Below are positions 33,427-42,022 of a stretch of DNA of 64,000 nucleotides, one piece after another (the first letter of the stretch is position 1; each line of letters begins with the position of its first letter). A program made the position numbers and the translations under genes. Under the pieces are notes generated by a model that worked only from the letters and a program-made list of their open reading frames with translations, did not search any database and was not told where the DNA came from. Origin of the DNA: Streptomyces sp. LHD-70 (GTDB lineage Bacteria; Actinomycetota; Actinomycetes; Streptomycetales; Streptomycetaceae); NCBI RefSeq assembly GCF_031157275.1, contig NZ_JAVIFW010000007.1, positions 248,001 through 312,000 on the forward strand, written 5' to 3'.

Positions 33427-35068
33427 AGCGGTGTGCGGCAGCGGGCCGTTGCCCGGGGCGCCGCCGGGCCCTCCTCCGCCGACGTCTCCGGCCGCGGTCG
33501 GCTCGGACCGGTTGGGGCGTGCCCTGGCGCGGGCCGCCGCGTTCACCGCCGCGCTGACCATCGCGGGCGCGGTCCTGGGCCTCGTACGCGACCAGTCCAT
33601 TGCGCACCTGTTCGGCGCGGGAGAGGACAGCGATGCCTTCCTGGTGGCGTGGACCGTGCCGGAGATGGCTTCGACCCTGCTGATCGAGGACGGCATGGCG
33701 CTGGTTCTGGTGCCCGCCTTCAGCCATGCACTCGCCCGCCGGGCGGCGCAGCCGCAGGAGCCCGATCCCGTACAGGCGTTGGTCGTCCACACGCTGCCCC
33801 GGCTCGTCGTGGTCCTGGTCTGCTGCGCGGGGCTGCTCATGGCAGCCGCTCCGCTGGTCGTGCGGCTGCTCGCGCCGGGGCTCAGCAGGCCGGACGTCGC
33901 GGTCTCCTGCATCCGCCTGACGGCCGTCACCCTGCTTGCCTTCGGGCTGGCGGGCTACTTCAGTGCCGCGCTGCGGGCGCACCGCAGCTTCGTCGCGCCC
34001 GCCACGATCTACGTGGCCTACAACATCGGCATCATCGTCACGATGCTGCTCCTGCACGAGGCGTGGGGTATTCGCGCCGCCGCGGCGGGCGTGGCGCTCG
34101 GCAGTTGCCTGATGGTTCTCGTGCAGCTGCCCGCGTTCCTCCGCCACCGTGGCGCGGTCCGGCGTATCCCCGCTCCCCGGTACGGGCATTCCGCCGTCGC
34201 AGGCCCGGCGCTTGTGAGCCTGGCCGCGCTCGCGCCGATCGTGCTGTTCACCGTGAGTCGACAGCTTCAGGTGGTCGTCGAGCGTTTCCTGGCGGCAGGA
34301 CTGCCCGCGGGGGCCATCTCGCACCTCAACTACGCGCAGAAGGTGGCACAGATCCCGATGGTGCTGTCGCTGATGATCTGCACGGTCACCTTTCCCGTGG
34401 TGGCGCAGGCCATGGCCGACGGCGACTCCGACCGGGCGCGGCGCCGCATCGAACGCGACCTGGCCACGGCCGCTCTCCTGGTGCTGGCCGGTTCGTCCCT
34501 GGTCATCGGCTACGCGCCGCAGATCGTCGAAGTGCTGTTCCAGCGCGGCGCGTTCGGCGACGCCGACACCACGGTGACCGCCGGGGTGATGCGCGTCTAC
34601 GCTCTCGGTCTGCTGGGACAGTGTCTGGTCGGCGCCCTGTGCCGCCCCTACTTCTCCACCCGCCGTCCCACCTGGTATCCGCTGGCCGCCATGGCGGTGG
34701 GCCTGGCCACGACCGCGGTGGTGGGGGCCTGGAGCGTTCAGGTGTGGGGGGCGTACGGCATCGCCGGGGCGAACGCCCTCGGCATCAGCGTCACCGCCGT
34801 ATTGCTGCTGTGCGGCCTGGGGCCGCGTGTGGTGCCCATCGGTGTCCACACCACGGCCGTCACCCTGGCGCGACTGGCGTCCGCGGCGGCGGTCAGTTCG
34901 GCCGCGGGCTGGTTCCTCGGACCGCGCGTACCCCACGCCTTCCTCAGCCTCTGCGTGGGGTTTCTGCTGATCCCCGTGGTCTTCGCCGCGTCCTGCGCCG
35001 CGCTGCGCGCTCCGGAGATCGCCGACCTCATCGATTGGCTCCGTCGGAAGGTCCGTCATGCCCGTTGA
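33419..35068 (+). CDS. MurJ/Wzx-type lipid-linked oligosaccharide flippase
   Basis: A 549-residue MOP-superfamily protein. After a Pro-rich N-terminus it reads AAAFTAALTIAGAVLGLVRDQ, then LLIEDGMALVLVPAFS and HLNYAQKVAQIPMVLSLM, as in MurJ (MviN). Here it probably flips the polysaccharide repeat unit rather than lipid II, because it lies between the polymerase and the deacetylase. About 13-14 hydrophobic segments are visible. A housekeeping murJ should exist elsewhere. Confidence 0.87.
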   Translation: MAEAVCGSGPLPGAPPGPPPPTSPAAVGSDRLGRALARAAAFTAALTIAGAVLGLVRDQSIAHLFGAGEDSDAFLVAWTVPEMASTLLIEDGMALVLVPAFSHALARRAAQPQEPDPVQALVVHTLPRLVVVLVCCAGLLMAAAPLVVRLLAPGLSRPDVAVSCIRLTAVTLLAFGLAGYFSAALRAHRSFVAPATIYVAYNIGIIVTMLLLHEAWGIRAAAAGVALGSCLMVLVQLPAFLRHRGAVRRIPAPRYGHSAVAGPALVSLAALAPIVLFTVSRQLQVVVERFLAAGLPAGAISHLNYAQKVAQIPMVLSLMICTVTFPVVAQAMADGDSDRARRRIERDLATAALLVLAGSSLVIGYAPQIVEVLFQRGAFGDADTTVTAGVMRVYALGLLGQCLVGALCRPYFSTRRPTWYPLAAMAVGLATTAVVGAWSVQVWGAYGIAGANALGISVTAVLLLCGLGPRVVPIGVHTTAVTLARLASAAAVSSAAGWFLGPRVPHAFLSLCVGFLLIPVVFAASCAALRAPEIADLIDWLRRKVRHAR

Positions 35069-35843
35069 GACAGGGACCGCCCCCACCGCGTCGCGCATCG
35101 GGCCACGGGCGCCGTGGATCTGGATGTACCACTCCGTGGATGACGCCACCTGCGATCCGTACGGCATCACCGTCGAACCGGACCGCCTGGAACACCAGAT
35201 GAACTGGCTGCGGCGCCGGGGCCTCAGAGGTGTCGGTGTGGCGGAGCTGCTGCGCGCCCTCGCCACCGGGCGGGGAGACGATCTGGTGGGCCTCACCTTC
35301 GACGACGGCTACGCCGACTTCGCCGCGCACGCGCTGCCCGTGCTGCAGCACCACGGCTTCACCGCCACGGTGTTCGTCCTCGCCCGCCGGCTGGACGGCA
35401 CCAACACCTGGGATCCGCTGGGGCCCCGTAAGAGGTTGTTGTCAGGCGACGGGGTGCGCTCCGTCGCCGCGGCCGGCATGGAGATCGGCTCCCACGGACT
35501 GCGTCACACCGATCTCACCCGGCTCTCCCCCGCCGACCTGCGCAGTGAGGTGCTGGACAGCCGGACGATCCTGTCCCGGGTGACCAACCAGCCGTTGCAG
35601 GGCTTCTGTTACCCGTACGGGCGGCTGGACGAGCGGACCGTGCAGGCCGTGAGCCTGGCCGGATACCAGTACGCGTGCGCGATCAGCCCCGACCCGCCGC
35701 ATGGTCTGCTCGCCCTCCCCCGGGTCCACATCAGCCAGGCCGACCGCTCGTGGCGGCTCCATGTCAAGCATCTGCTGCACCACGCGCCCCGGTGCATCGG
35801 TACGTCCCGGCCGGCCCCGACCAGTGAGCGAGTGAGCGAGTGA
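35058..35843 (+). CDS. Polysaccharide deacetylase (NodB domain)
   Basis: A 261-residue CE4 enzyme. Motif 1 is LTFDDGYADF (catalytic base and metal Asp), motif 2 GSHGLRHTD with the metal histidines, motif 3 FCYPYGRLDER. It removes N-acetyl groups from sugars of the polymer or repeat unit. No signal peptide is evident, so export or cytoplasmic action is open. It overlaps the flippase gene by 11 bases; its C-terminus is coded by three GTGAGCGA repeats. Confidence 0.88.
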   Translation: MPVETGTAPTASRIGPRAPWIWMYHSVDDATCDPYGITVEPDRLEHQMNWLRRRGLRGVGVAELLRALATGRGDDLVGLTFDDGYADFAAHALPVLQHHGFTATVFVLARRLDGTNTWDPLGPRKRLLSGDGVRSVAAAGMEIGSHGLRHTDLTRLSPADLRSEVLDSRTILSRVTNQPLQGFCYPYGRLDERTVQAVSLAGYQYACAISPDPPHGLLALPRVHISQADRSWRLHVKHLLHHAPRCIGTSRPAPTSERVSE

Positions 35844-35847
35844 GCGA
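35824..35847 (+). repeat. Triplicated 8-bp repeat at a stop-start junction
   Basis: GTGAGCGA is repeated three times across the end of the deacetylase gene and the GTG start of the next glycosyltransferase. Because the unit is not a multiple of three, gain or loss of a copy shifts the overlap. Confidence 0.9.
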
Positions 35848-36967
35848 GTCCATGAAGGTTCTCCACATCATCACGGGCCTCGGCATCGGCGGAGCCGAGC
35901 AACAGCTGCGGATGCTGCTGCCGCACCTGCCGGCACGCAGCGACGTCGTCACCCTCACCCATCCCGGGCCCGTGGCCGATCAACTCCGCGAGGACGGTGT
36001 GACGGTCAGGCACTTGGGCATGCGGGGCAACCGGGACCTCCGCGCGCTGCCCCGACTCGCCCGGACCATCGCCAGCGGGGGCTACGACCTCGTCCACACC
36101 CACCTGTACCGGGCCTGCGTCTACGGCCGTCCTGCCGCGTATCTGGCGAGGGTGCCGGCGATCGCCACGGAGCATTCGCTGGGCAGCCACCACATGGAAG
36201 GCAGGCCTCTCAACCGGGGCAACCGGGCCTTGTACCTGCTGACCGAGCGGCTGGGCCGGGCGACCGTCGCGGTGTCGGACACGGTCGCGACTCGACTGCG
36301 CGAGTGGGGAGTTCCGGAGCAGCGCATCCATGTGGTTCCGAACGGAATCGACGCGCGCCGGTTCCGCTACGACGCGGCGGGGCGGCAGCGGACGCGGGCA
36401 CGGCTGTCCATCGGTCCGGACACCTTCGTCGTCGGAGCCGTCGGCAGGCTGGTGCCCGGCAAGCGCTTCGACCTGCTGCTGCGCGCGCTGGCGGAGACTC
36501 CCGGCGCGCATCTGCTGCTGGTCGGGGGCGGGCCCGAGCGGCTCGCGCTGGAGAAGCTGGCCGCGGAACTCGGCGTCGCCGACCGGCTGCATCTGCCCGG
36601 CGAATGCGGGACGGACGGTCCGGAGCCGACCGTTCCCGGTCTGCTGGCCGCGATGGACGTGTTCGTCTCCACCTCACGGGAGGAGGCCTTCGGCCTGGCT
36701 GCCGTGGAAGCACTCGCCGCCGGGCTGCCGACGCTGTACACCGCGTGTCCCGCGCTGGAGGATCTGCCCGCCCACCACACCGAGGGCGCCCGCCGGGTGA
36801 GCAGTCATCCCACGCTCCTGGCAAGGGAGTTGATGACCTGTCTCACCGCCGGCGCCACGAGGATCACTCCGCCTGCCGCAGTCGCGCACTACGACATCGC
36901 GCGCAGCGCGGACCGTTTGATGCACATCTACGACGACACCCTTCGCCGCACCTCTTCAAGGAGCTGA
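35840..36967 (+). CDS. Family 4 glycosyltransferase (second, exopolysaccharide cluster)
   Basis: A 375-residue GT-B enzyme with HIITGLGIGGAEQQLRMLL at the start, VVPNGIDARRFRYD in the middle, the donor motif VGRLVPGKRFDLLL and STSREEAFGLAAVEALA. It is the second sugar-adding enzyme of the repeat unit, so a short repeat of two or three sugars is plausible. GTG 35840 overlaps the deacetylase stop; ATG 35852 is an alternative. Confidence 0.88.
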   Translation: MSESMKVLHIITGLGIGGAEQQLRMLLPHLPARSDVVTLTHPGPVADQLREDGVTVRHLGMRGNRDLRALPRLARTIASGGYDLVHTHLYRACVYGRPAAYLARVPAIATEHSLGSHHMEGRPLNRGNRALYLLTERLGRATVAVSDTVATRLREWGVPEQRIHVVPNGIDARRFRYDAAGRQRTRARLSIGPDTFVVGAVGRLVPGKRFDLLLRALAETPGAHLLLVGGGPERLALEKLAAELGVADRLHLPGECGTDGPEPTVPGLLAAMDVFVSTSREEAFGLAAVEALAAGLPTLYTACPALEDLPAHHTEGARRVSSHPTLLARELMTCLTAGATRITPPAAVAHYDIARSADRLMHIYDDTLRRTSSRS

Positions 36968-36972
36968 CCGCC

Positions 36973-37761
36973 GTGCGACCTCGCTTCCGCATCCCGTCCG
37001 TCGTCAAGCCCGCTCGGCTTCGCCTGCGTGGGAGAAGGCCGCCGGTGCCGGTCTGGTGGCCTTTGCCTGCCTGTGCGGCACTGGGGCTCACTGCCGGTGC
37101 TGCGTACGGCGCCCTCGCCGAACCCGAGTACGCGTCCACGACCTATCTGATCGCCGTGGCGGAGAAGGATTCGGAACCGGCTGCGACGTTGGGCTTCGCG
37201 CAGGCCTACGGACGTCTGGCCACCAGTACGAGCACACTCGCGTACGCACAGGGCAATGCCGGGGTGTCCACCCGGCAGTTGGGGTCTCGCGTACAGACCG
37301 AGACGTCACCGGAGTCGCCCATGATCGGCATCACGGGGACCGCCGGCCGGCCGGGGGACGCCGCCGACATCGCCAATGCGGTCGCCGACGCGCTGCGTCT
37401 GAAGGCGAACGGCCAGAGCGAGAACACCGGTGTGAAGCTCGTGCGGTTCTCCCAGGCCGTCAAGGCACCCGAGCCCGTCTCCCCTTCCCTGCCGCTGAGC
37501 ATCGCCGTCGGTACGAGCGCGGGCGCCCTCGTCGGCGGACTGATCCTGCTGGTCAGGCCGCGCAGGACCCCTGCGTACGAGTCCCCGGTCCTGCCCGCGC
37601 CCGCCAGCGAGCCCGCCACCGCCAGGGCCACCACCCCTGCCCCCGCGCCGACACCCGTCACCGCCAGGGCCACCGCGCCCGCACCCACCAAAGCGACCAC
37701 CGCCACCACCACCGCGCGAGCCAAGAAGCCGCGGAAGAAGCAGGAGAATCAGCCGTCGTGA
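36973..37761 (+). CDS. Wzz-like chain-length / polysaccharide co-polymerase membrane protein
   Basis: A 262-residue protein with an N-terminal membrane segment (VWWPLPACAALGLTAGAAYG), an extracytoplasmic domain with YASTTYLIAV, a second membrane segment (LSIAVGTSAGALVGGLILLV) and a long cytoplasmic tail rich in Ala, Pro, Thr and Lys. This is the Wzz/CapA topology. No Walker motif follows, so the autokinase half found in many Gram-positive systems is missing. The GTG start has GGAG nine bases upstream. Confidence 0.75.
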   Translation: MRPRFRIPSVVKPARLRLRGRRPPVPVWWPLPACAALGLTAGAAYGALAEPEYASTTYLIAVAEKDSEPAATLGFAQAYGRLATSTSTLAYAQGNAGVSTRQLGSRVQTETSPESPMIGITGTAGRPGDAADIANAVADALRLKANGQSENTGVKLVRFSQAVKAPEPVSPSLPLSIAVGTSAGALVGGLILLVRPRRTPAYESPVLPAPASEPATARATTPAPAPTPVTARATAPAPTKATTATTTARAKKPRKKQENQPS

Positions 37762-38987
37762 CCGTTTGCCTCGCCCCGGAAGCGCCCGCGGTGACAGCGT
37801 CGTTGTGCCGGGACGGCGAGGAGTTCGCCGCTCTTGGGCCGTCCTGGAACCGAGTGCATCAACGGTGCTCCGCGGCCACCGCCTTCCAGAGCCATGCGTG
37901 GTTGTCGTCGTGGTGGCGTGTCTACGGCAAACCCGGGAGGCTGCGCGTCCTGCTGGTCCGGCGAGGTGGAGCGCTCATCGGTGCTGCGGCGCTGACGCTG
38001 ACGCACCGGCCGCTGCCCGTGCTGGTTCCGTTGGGCGGTGCCGTCTCCGACTTCGCGGACGTCCTCGTGGACGACGAGCATCGCGGTGTGGCCCTGCCCG
38101 CCCTGGTCGGTGCACTCGGCCGACTGGCGCGGCACCGTGTCGTCGACCTGCGTGAGGTCCGTCCGGTGGCCGCGGCGCAGGAGCTGTTCGAGCGCTGGCC
38201 GGGCCCGCGGCACCGCGAGGAGGACTCGGTCTGCCTGGAGCTTCCGGCCCTGGCGATGGACGGCCTGATGGGGCGTCTGGCGTCCAGTCGCGCACAGCGC
38301 GTACGGGCCAAACTGCGCAAGCTCGACGCGGCGGGCGTCGAGGCGCATCCGGTCTCCTGCCCCGACGAGGTCCCCGAGGCCGTCGACGTGCTATTGCGCT
38401 TGCACGCCCAGCAGTGGCAGGGGCGTGCCGTGACACCGGAACACCTCAGCCCCGAATTCGCCCGCCATCTGCGGAGCGCCGTACAGGGCATGATGCGGAC
38501 GGGAAACGCCGCCCTGACGCTGTATCGACTCGACGGCCGAACGGTGGCCGCCAACCTGAGCCTGCAGGACCGTTCCGTGTCGGGCGGTTACCTCTATGGA
38601 GCCCATCCCGAACTGCGGCGCAGGAAACTCGACGTGGCCACGATGCTGCTGCGTCAGGACGCCGAGCTGGCGGTGGTCGAGGGCCGCACCGTCATCAGCC
38701 TGCTGCGGGGCGACGAGCCCTACAAGCATCACTGGAAGCCGGAGCGGGTCGACAACCAGCGGCTGCTGCTCGCTCCGCCCGGAGGGTCACCGCTGCTCGA
38801 TCTGTACCGCGCGCAGTTGGACGGGCGGCGCGTGCTGGCGCGGACGGTGCGCCGGCACACGCCGGTCGTCGCTGCCTGGCGGTCCCGGATCAGTACGGCC
38901 TGTCGGTCCTCCGCCACTCCCAGCGCCAGCCCGTCCGGGAGTCCCGACGAACGCACCAGTCCGCGCCGTCCCCCATCCACTTCTTGA
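37758..38987 (+). CDS. GNAT/CelD-BioF2-like acyltransferase
   Basis: A 409-residue protein. The pattern FQSHAWLSSWWRVYG at the N-terminus and ANLSLQDRSVSGGYLYGAHPE, then LLRGDEPYKHHW at the C-terminus, is that of the BioF2-like/CelD acetyltransferase domain found in polysaccharide clusters. It probably acylates a sugar of the repeat unit, or a peptidyl/lipid acceptor. The last 30 codons (Ser/Pro-rich) overlap the convergent glycoside hydrolase gene by 98 bases. GTG 37758 overlaps the preceding stop. Confidence 0.8.
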   Translation: MTVCLAPEAPAVTASLCRDGEEFAALGPSWNRVHQRCSAATAFQSHAWLSSWWRVYGKPGRLRVLLVRRGGALIGAAALTLTHRPLPVLVPLGGAVSDFADVLVDDEHRGVALPALVGALGRLARHRVVDLREVRPVAAAQELFERWPGPRHREEDSVCLELPALAMDGLMGRLASSRAQRVRAKLRKLDAAGVEAHPVSCPDEVPEAVDVLLRLHAQQWQGRAVTPEHLSPEFARHLRSAVQGMMRTGNAALTLYRLDGRTVAANLSLQDRSVSGGYLYGAHPELRRRKLDVATMLLRQDAELAVVEGRTVISLLRGDEPYKHHWKPERVDNQRLLLAPPGGSPLLDLYRAQLDGRRVLARTVRRHTPVVAAWRSRISTACRSSATPSASPSGSPDERTSPRRPPSTS

Positions 38988-40389
38988 CCCAGTCCCCGAG
39001 CCCATGCGGCACACACCAGTTGTCGGAGTTGACGGTGGGTGCGGAGGGGCGTGGGGGTTCGGGAGTAGGGCTGGGCTCTGGCTTCCCGGGCGGATCCGTC
39101 GGTGTCGGGCGCGGAGGCGTGGTCGGCTCGGGCATCCGTGACGGCGGCGGTGTCGTGGACGGTGGGGTCGGCTTGGAGGGAGGGGGGCTCGGGGGTTGAG
39201 TGGGGGTGGAGTCCTCGTCCGGGTCGGTCGGCTTCGGCTTCGGCTTCGGTGTTGGAGTCGGCTTCGAGGTCGGAGTCGGATTCGCCGTCGGGGGATTCGT
39301 CGGTTTGGCCGGAGTGGTCGGAGTGGTCGGCTCGTTCTCGTCGGGTCTGCCGAGGCCGAAGAGGCGCGAGCGGAAGACCTTCGACGACTCCGGGTTCGCG
39401 TCGCACTGCCACACGCCGTGCGGGCAGTAGTCGCTGATGGTCTGGTAGAGCGGCTTGTGCTGCTCGAACCAGTCGAGCATCCCTCGCATGTACTCGGGGT
39501 TGTCCCCGTTCCTGAACAGGCCCCATTCCGGGTACGAGATGGCCTTGCCGTGCGCCTTGGCGAAGTCGACCTGATGCTGCAGGCCGTAGGGGCCGCGCAC
39601 CTGTTCCTCGAACGACTCCCCCGGCGGCTGGTCGTAGGAGTCGAGGCCGATGACATCGACCACCGAATCTCCCGGGTAGCACTGCGTCCAGGGCACGGCG
39701 TCGGGGCCGCGGTTGGGTGCGAAGTCGAACGTGAAGTCCTGTCCAGGGACCGACCTCATGGCCGTCACGATGCGGTTCCAGTACGCCTTCCATGCCTCGG
39801 GGTCGGGCCCGCAACGGTGGGTGTACGTGATGCCGTTCATCTCCCAGCCGAGCACGATCACCGTGTCGGGGACTCCAAGGCGTACGAGGCGCTGGGCCAG
39901 CCTGCGGAAGTGCTGATCGAACGAACCCTGCGCGCCCGCTCGCAACAGCTGCCGGACTTCCTGGTCGGGTACGCGCTCCTCGTTCCGCTCCAGCATGGGG
40001 ACGTTGAGGACGAACATGCGGTGGGGCCCACCGCGTTTCCAGTTCGCCCACGCGCGGAGAAAGGCCGGGCTGCCTTCGATGTTGGACCACACATCGCCGG
40101 GCAGATAGGTGTGTCCGACGCGCAGCGGAGATCCTCCGAGCCAGCTGGACAGGTGCTGCATGCGCTCCACACCGGCGGGGCCGTAGTGCAGGTACGCGCC
40201 CATCGCCAGAGCCGGTGGGTCAGGGGGTGGTTTCGCGCTCCCGGGCGGGCCGGAGGAGCTGGAGGCGGGCACGGCCGATGCGTTGAGCGCGACTCCCGCG
40301 GTCAGCAGGGTCGCCGTCACCGTGATCAGACCCATTCCCGTCATGCTGCGTCGAGAAAGCCATGCCTCGCCCACTGGACCGTCCCTCAT
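38890..40389 (-). CDS. Secreted GH26-like glycoside hydrolase with Pro/Thr linker
   Basis: A 499-residue secreted protein. A signal sequence with SRRSMTG (possibly Tat, probably Sec) precedes a TIM-barrel hydrolase with acid/base E183 in VLGWEMNGITYTH and likely nucleophile E288 in ISYPEWGLF, as in GH26. Residues about 350-455 are a Pro/Thr/Lys linker, and the last 45 residues (DNWCVPHGLGDWVKKW, then WRWEWRR) are a small Trp-rich domain with two cysteines that may bind carbohydrate or cell wall. Its position suggests trimming of the cluster polysaccharide. Confidence 0.78.
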   Translation of the reverse strand: MRDGPVGEAWLSRRSMTGMGLITVTATLLTAGVALNASAVPASSSSGPPGSAKPPPDPPALAMGAYLHYGPAGVERMQHLSSWLGGSPLRVGHTYLPGDVWSNIEGSPAFLRAWANWKRGGPHRMFVLNVPMLERNEERVPDQEVRQLLRAGAQGSFDQHFRRLAQRLVRLGVPDTVIVLGWEMNGITYTHRCGPDPEAWKAYWNRIVTAMRSVPGQDFTFDFAPNRGPDAVPWTQCYPGDSVVDVIGLDSYDQPPGESFEEQVRGPYGLQHQVDFAKAHGKAISYPEWGLFRNGDNPEYMRGMLDWFEQHKPLYQTISDYCPHGVWQCDANPESSKVFRSRLFGLGRPDENEPTTPTTPAKPTNPPTANPTPTSKPTPTPKPKPKPTDPDEDSTPTQPPSPPPSKPTPPSTTPPPSRMPEPTTPPRPTPTDPPGKPEPSPTPEPPRPSAPTVNSDNWCVPHGLGDWVKKWMGDGADWCVRRDSRTGWRWEWRRTDRPY

Positions 40390-40571
40390 GTGATCACCAT
40401 CGGTAATAGGACGTTCCTCTCGATCGCCGGAATCGGCATCTTCCGCAGGGCCATTCGTGAGACATGCCGCGGGCGGAGTTCAGTGCGTTTCCTGCGCCTG
40501 GATTGCGAGTTGTTGAAGTGCTGGGCGTGGACAATGCCACGGTGAGCAGAGCCGTTCAGGAAGGCCGGTAA
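40390..40571. other. Divergent promoter region
   Basis: About 180 bases between the leftward hydrolase and the rightward monooxygenase. I see ribosome binding sites at each end (GGTGAT, CAGGAAGG) and no clear operator or hairpin. Confidence 0.4.
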
Positions 40572-41780
40572 ATGAAGATCACCTGTGTGGGCGGAGGGCC
40601 CGCAGCTCTGTACTTGTCCATCCTGGTCAAGCTCGACGACCCCGGGCACGAGGTCACGGTGCTCGAGCGCAATCAGGAAGGCGCAACGTACGGCTGGGGG
40701 GTCACGTTCTGGCCCGACACCCTGAATCTCCTCAAGACGCATGACGCCGAATCGGGCCGTCGCATCGGTGAGCAGTCGGTGCGCTGGCGGGACGGCATGG
40801 CCCAGGTGGGAGACCGGACGGCCACACACGCGGGAGACGCCGGATATGCCATCGGGCGGCACCAATTGCTCCGCACGCTTTCCCGGCGCGCCCAGGAAAT
40901 CGGCGTACGCACCGAGTTCGGCCACGAGGTGCAGACCGACGTACCCGATGCCGATCTCGTTGTGGCGGCTGACGGAATGAACAGCAGAATGCGTTCAACG
41001 TATGCCGAGCAATTCGGGACGCACATCACCCACGGCAACACCCGCTTCTTGTGGTTGGGCACGACCAAGGTGTTCAGCACCTTCAGTTTCGCGTTCGTCC
41101 CTACCGACCACGGCTGGATCTGGTGCTACGCGTATGGCTTCAGTCCCACAGAGAGCACTTGTGTCATCGAGTGTTCGCCGGAGACCTGGCGCGGACTCGG
41201 CCTCGACTCGATGGAGCACGCGGCGTGTCTGCGCCTCCTGGAGCAGCACTTCGCCTCACTCCTCGACGGCCACCCGCTGATCAGTCGCGCGGACCGCATG
41301 CGCGACGGCCAGAACTGGCAGCCCTTTCGGACCCTCACCAACAGAACCTGGTCCCACGACCATTTCGTCCTGCTCGGGGACGCGGCCCACACCACCCATT
41401 TCTCCATCGGCGCCGGCACCGCCCTGGCCCTGCAGGACGCGGTGGCTCTGGCCAGGCACCTGCGGACCATGCCTGAGAGGGGTCTTGGCGCAGCACTGAG
41501 CCACTACGAGAAGGAGCGCAAGCGCGCGCTCCTTCCGGTGCAGAGTGCCGCCCGCCACAGCGCGCAGTGGTACGAGAACCTGCCGCGCTACCTGCGTCTC
41601 CCGCCGGAGCAGATGTTCGCTCTCCTGGGACAGCGCCACTCCCCCCTCCTGCCCTACGTACCGCCCGGCCTCTATTACCGGCTCGATCGCCTCGCGAGCC
41701 AGGCGGATTCGCTGCGCCGCTTCAAGCGCTGGCTGGGCCCGCGCATCGGCAAGCTCACGCAGCAGGTCAGCCGTCCTTGA
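40572..41780 (+). CDS. FAD-dependent aromatic-type monooxygenase
   Basis: A 402-residue group A flavin monooxygenase. GGGPAALYLSI (FAD Rossmann), the middle VVAADGMNSRMR (DG motif) and LLGDAAHTTHFSIGAG (GD motif) are in order. The N-terminal YGWGVTFWPDTLNLL resembles VioD and salicylyl-CoA hydroxylase-like enzymes. Substrate unknown; no biosynthetic partner is adjacent except the sigma-like membrane protein downstream. AGGAAGG precedes ATG 40572. A role in tailoring or in aromatic breakdown cannot be separated. Confidence 0.85.
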   Translation: MKITCVGGGPAALYLSILVKLDDPGHEVTVLERNQEGATYGWGVTFWPDTLNLLKTHDAESGRRIGEQSVRWRDGMAQVGDRTATHAGDAGYAIGRHQLLRTLSRRAQEIGVRTEFGHEVQTDVPDADLVVAADGMNSRMRSTYAEQFGTHITHGNTRFLWLGTTKVFSTFSFAFVPTDHGWIWCYAYGFSPTESTCVIECSPETWRGLGLDSMEHAACLRLLEQHFASLLDGHPLISRADRMRDGQNWQPFRTLTNRTWSHDHFVLLGDAAHTTHFSIGAGTALALQDAVALARHLRTMPERGLGAALSHYEKERKRALLPVQSAARHSAQWYENLPRYLRLPPEQMFALLGQRHSPLLPYVPPGLYYRLDRLASQADSLRRFKRWLGPRIGKLTQQVSRP

Positions 41781-41823
41781 CGCGGTGCCGCTCGACGCGG
41801 CCTCGGCGCCTCAAGCGTGGATG

Positions 41824-41956
41824 GCGGCCCGGCGCCGAGACCGTACGGAGGGCCGATGGCCCGGTGCGGCCCGGCGCCGAGACCGTACGGAGGACCGATG
41901 GCCCGATGCGGCCCGGCGCCGAGACCGTACGGAGGACCGATGGCCCGGTGCGGCCC
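41824..41956. repeat. 42-bp tandem repeat, 3.2 copies
   Basis: Three 42-bp copies (41824-41865, 41866-41907, 41908-41949) and a partial fourth, differing at a few positions. Each contains CGGAGGACCGATGGCCCG, that is a Shine-Dalgarno sequence with an ATG at good spacing. In the frame of the downstream gene the unit would encode 14 residues (RPGAETVRRTDGPV), but the real start is probably after the array. Confidence 0.92.
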
Positions 41957-42022
41957 GCTGTGCCCGGCCGCGCTGTGACCATCACCCGATTACCTCGTTT
42001 GACGGAGCGGAAGCAGCTCAGT

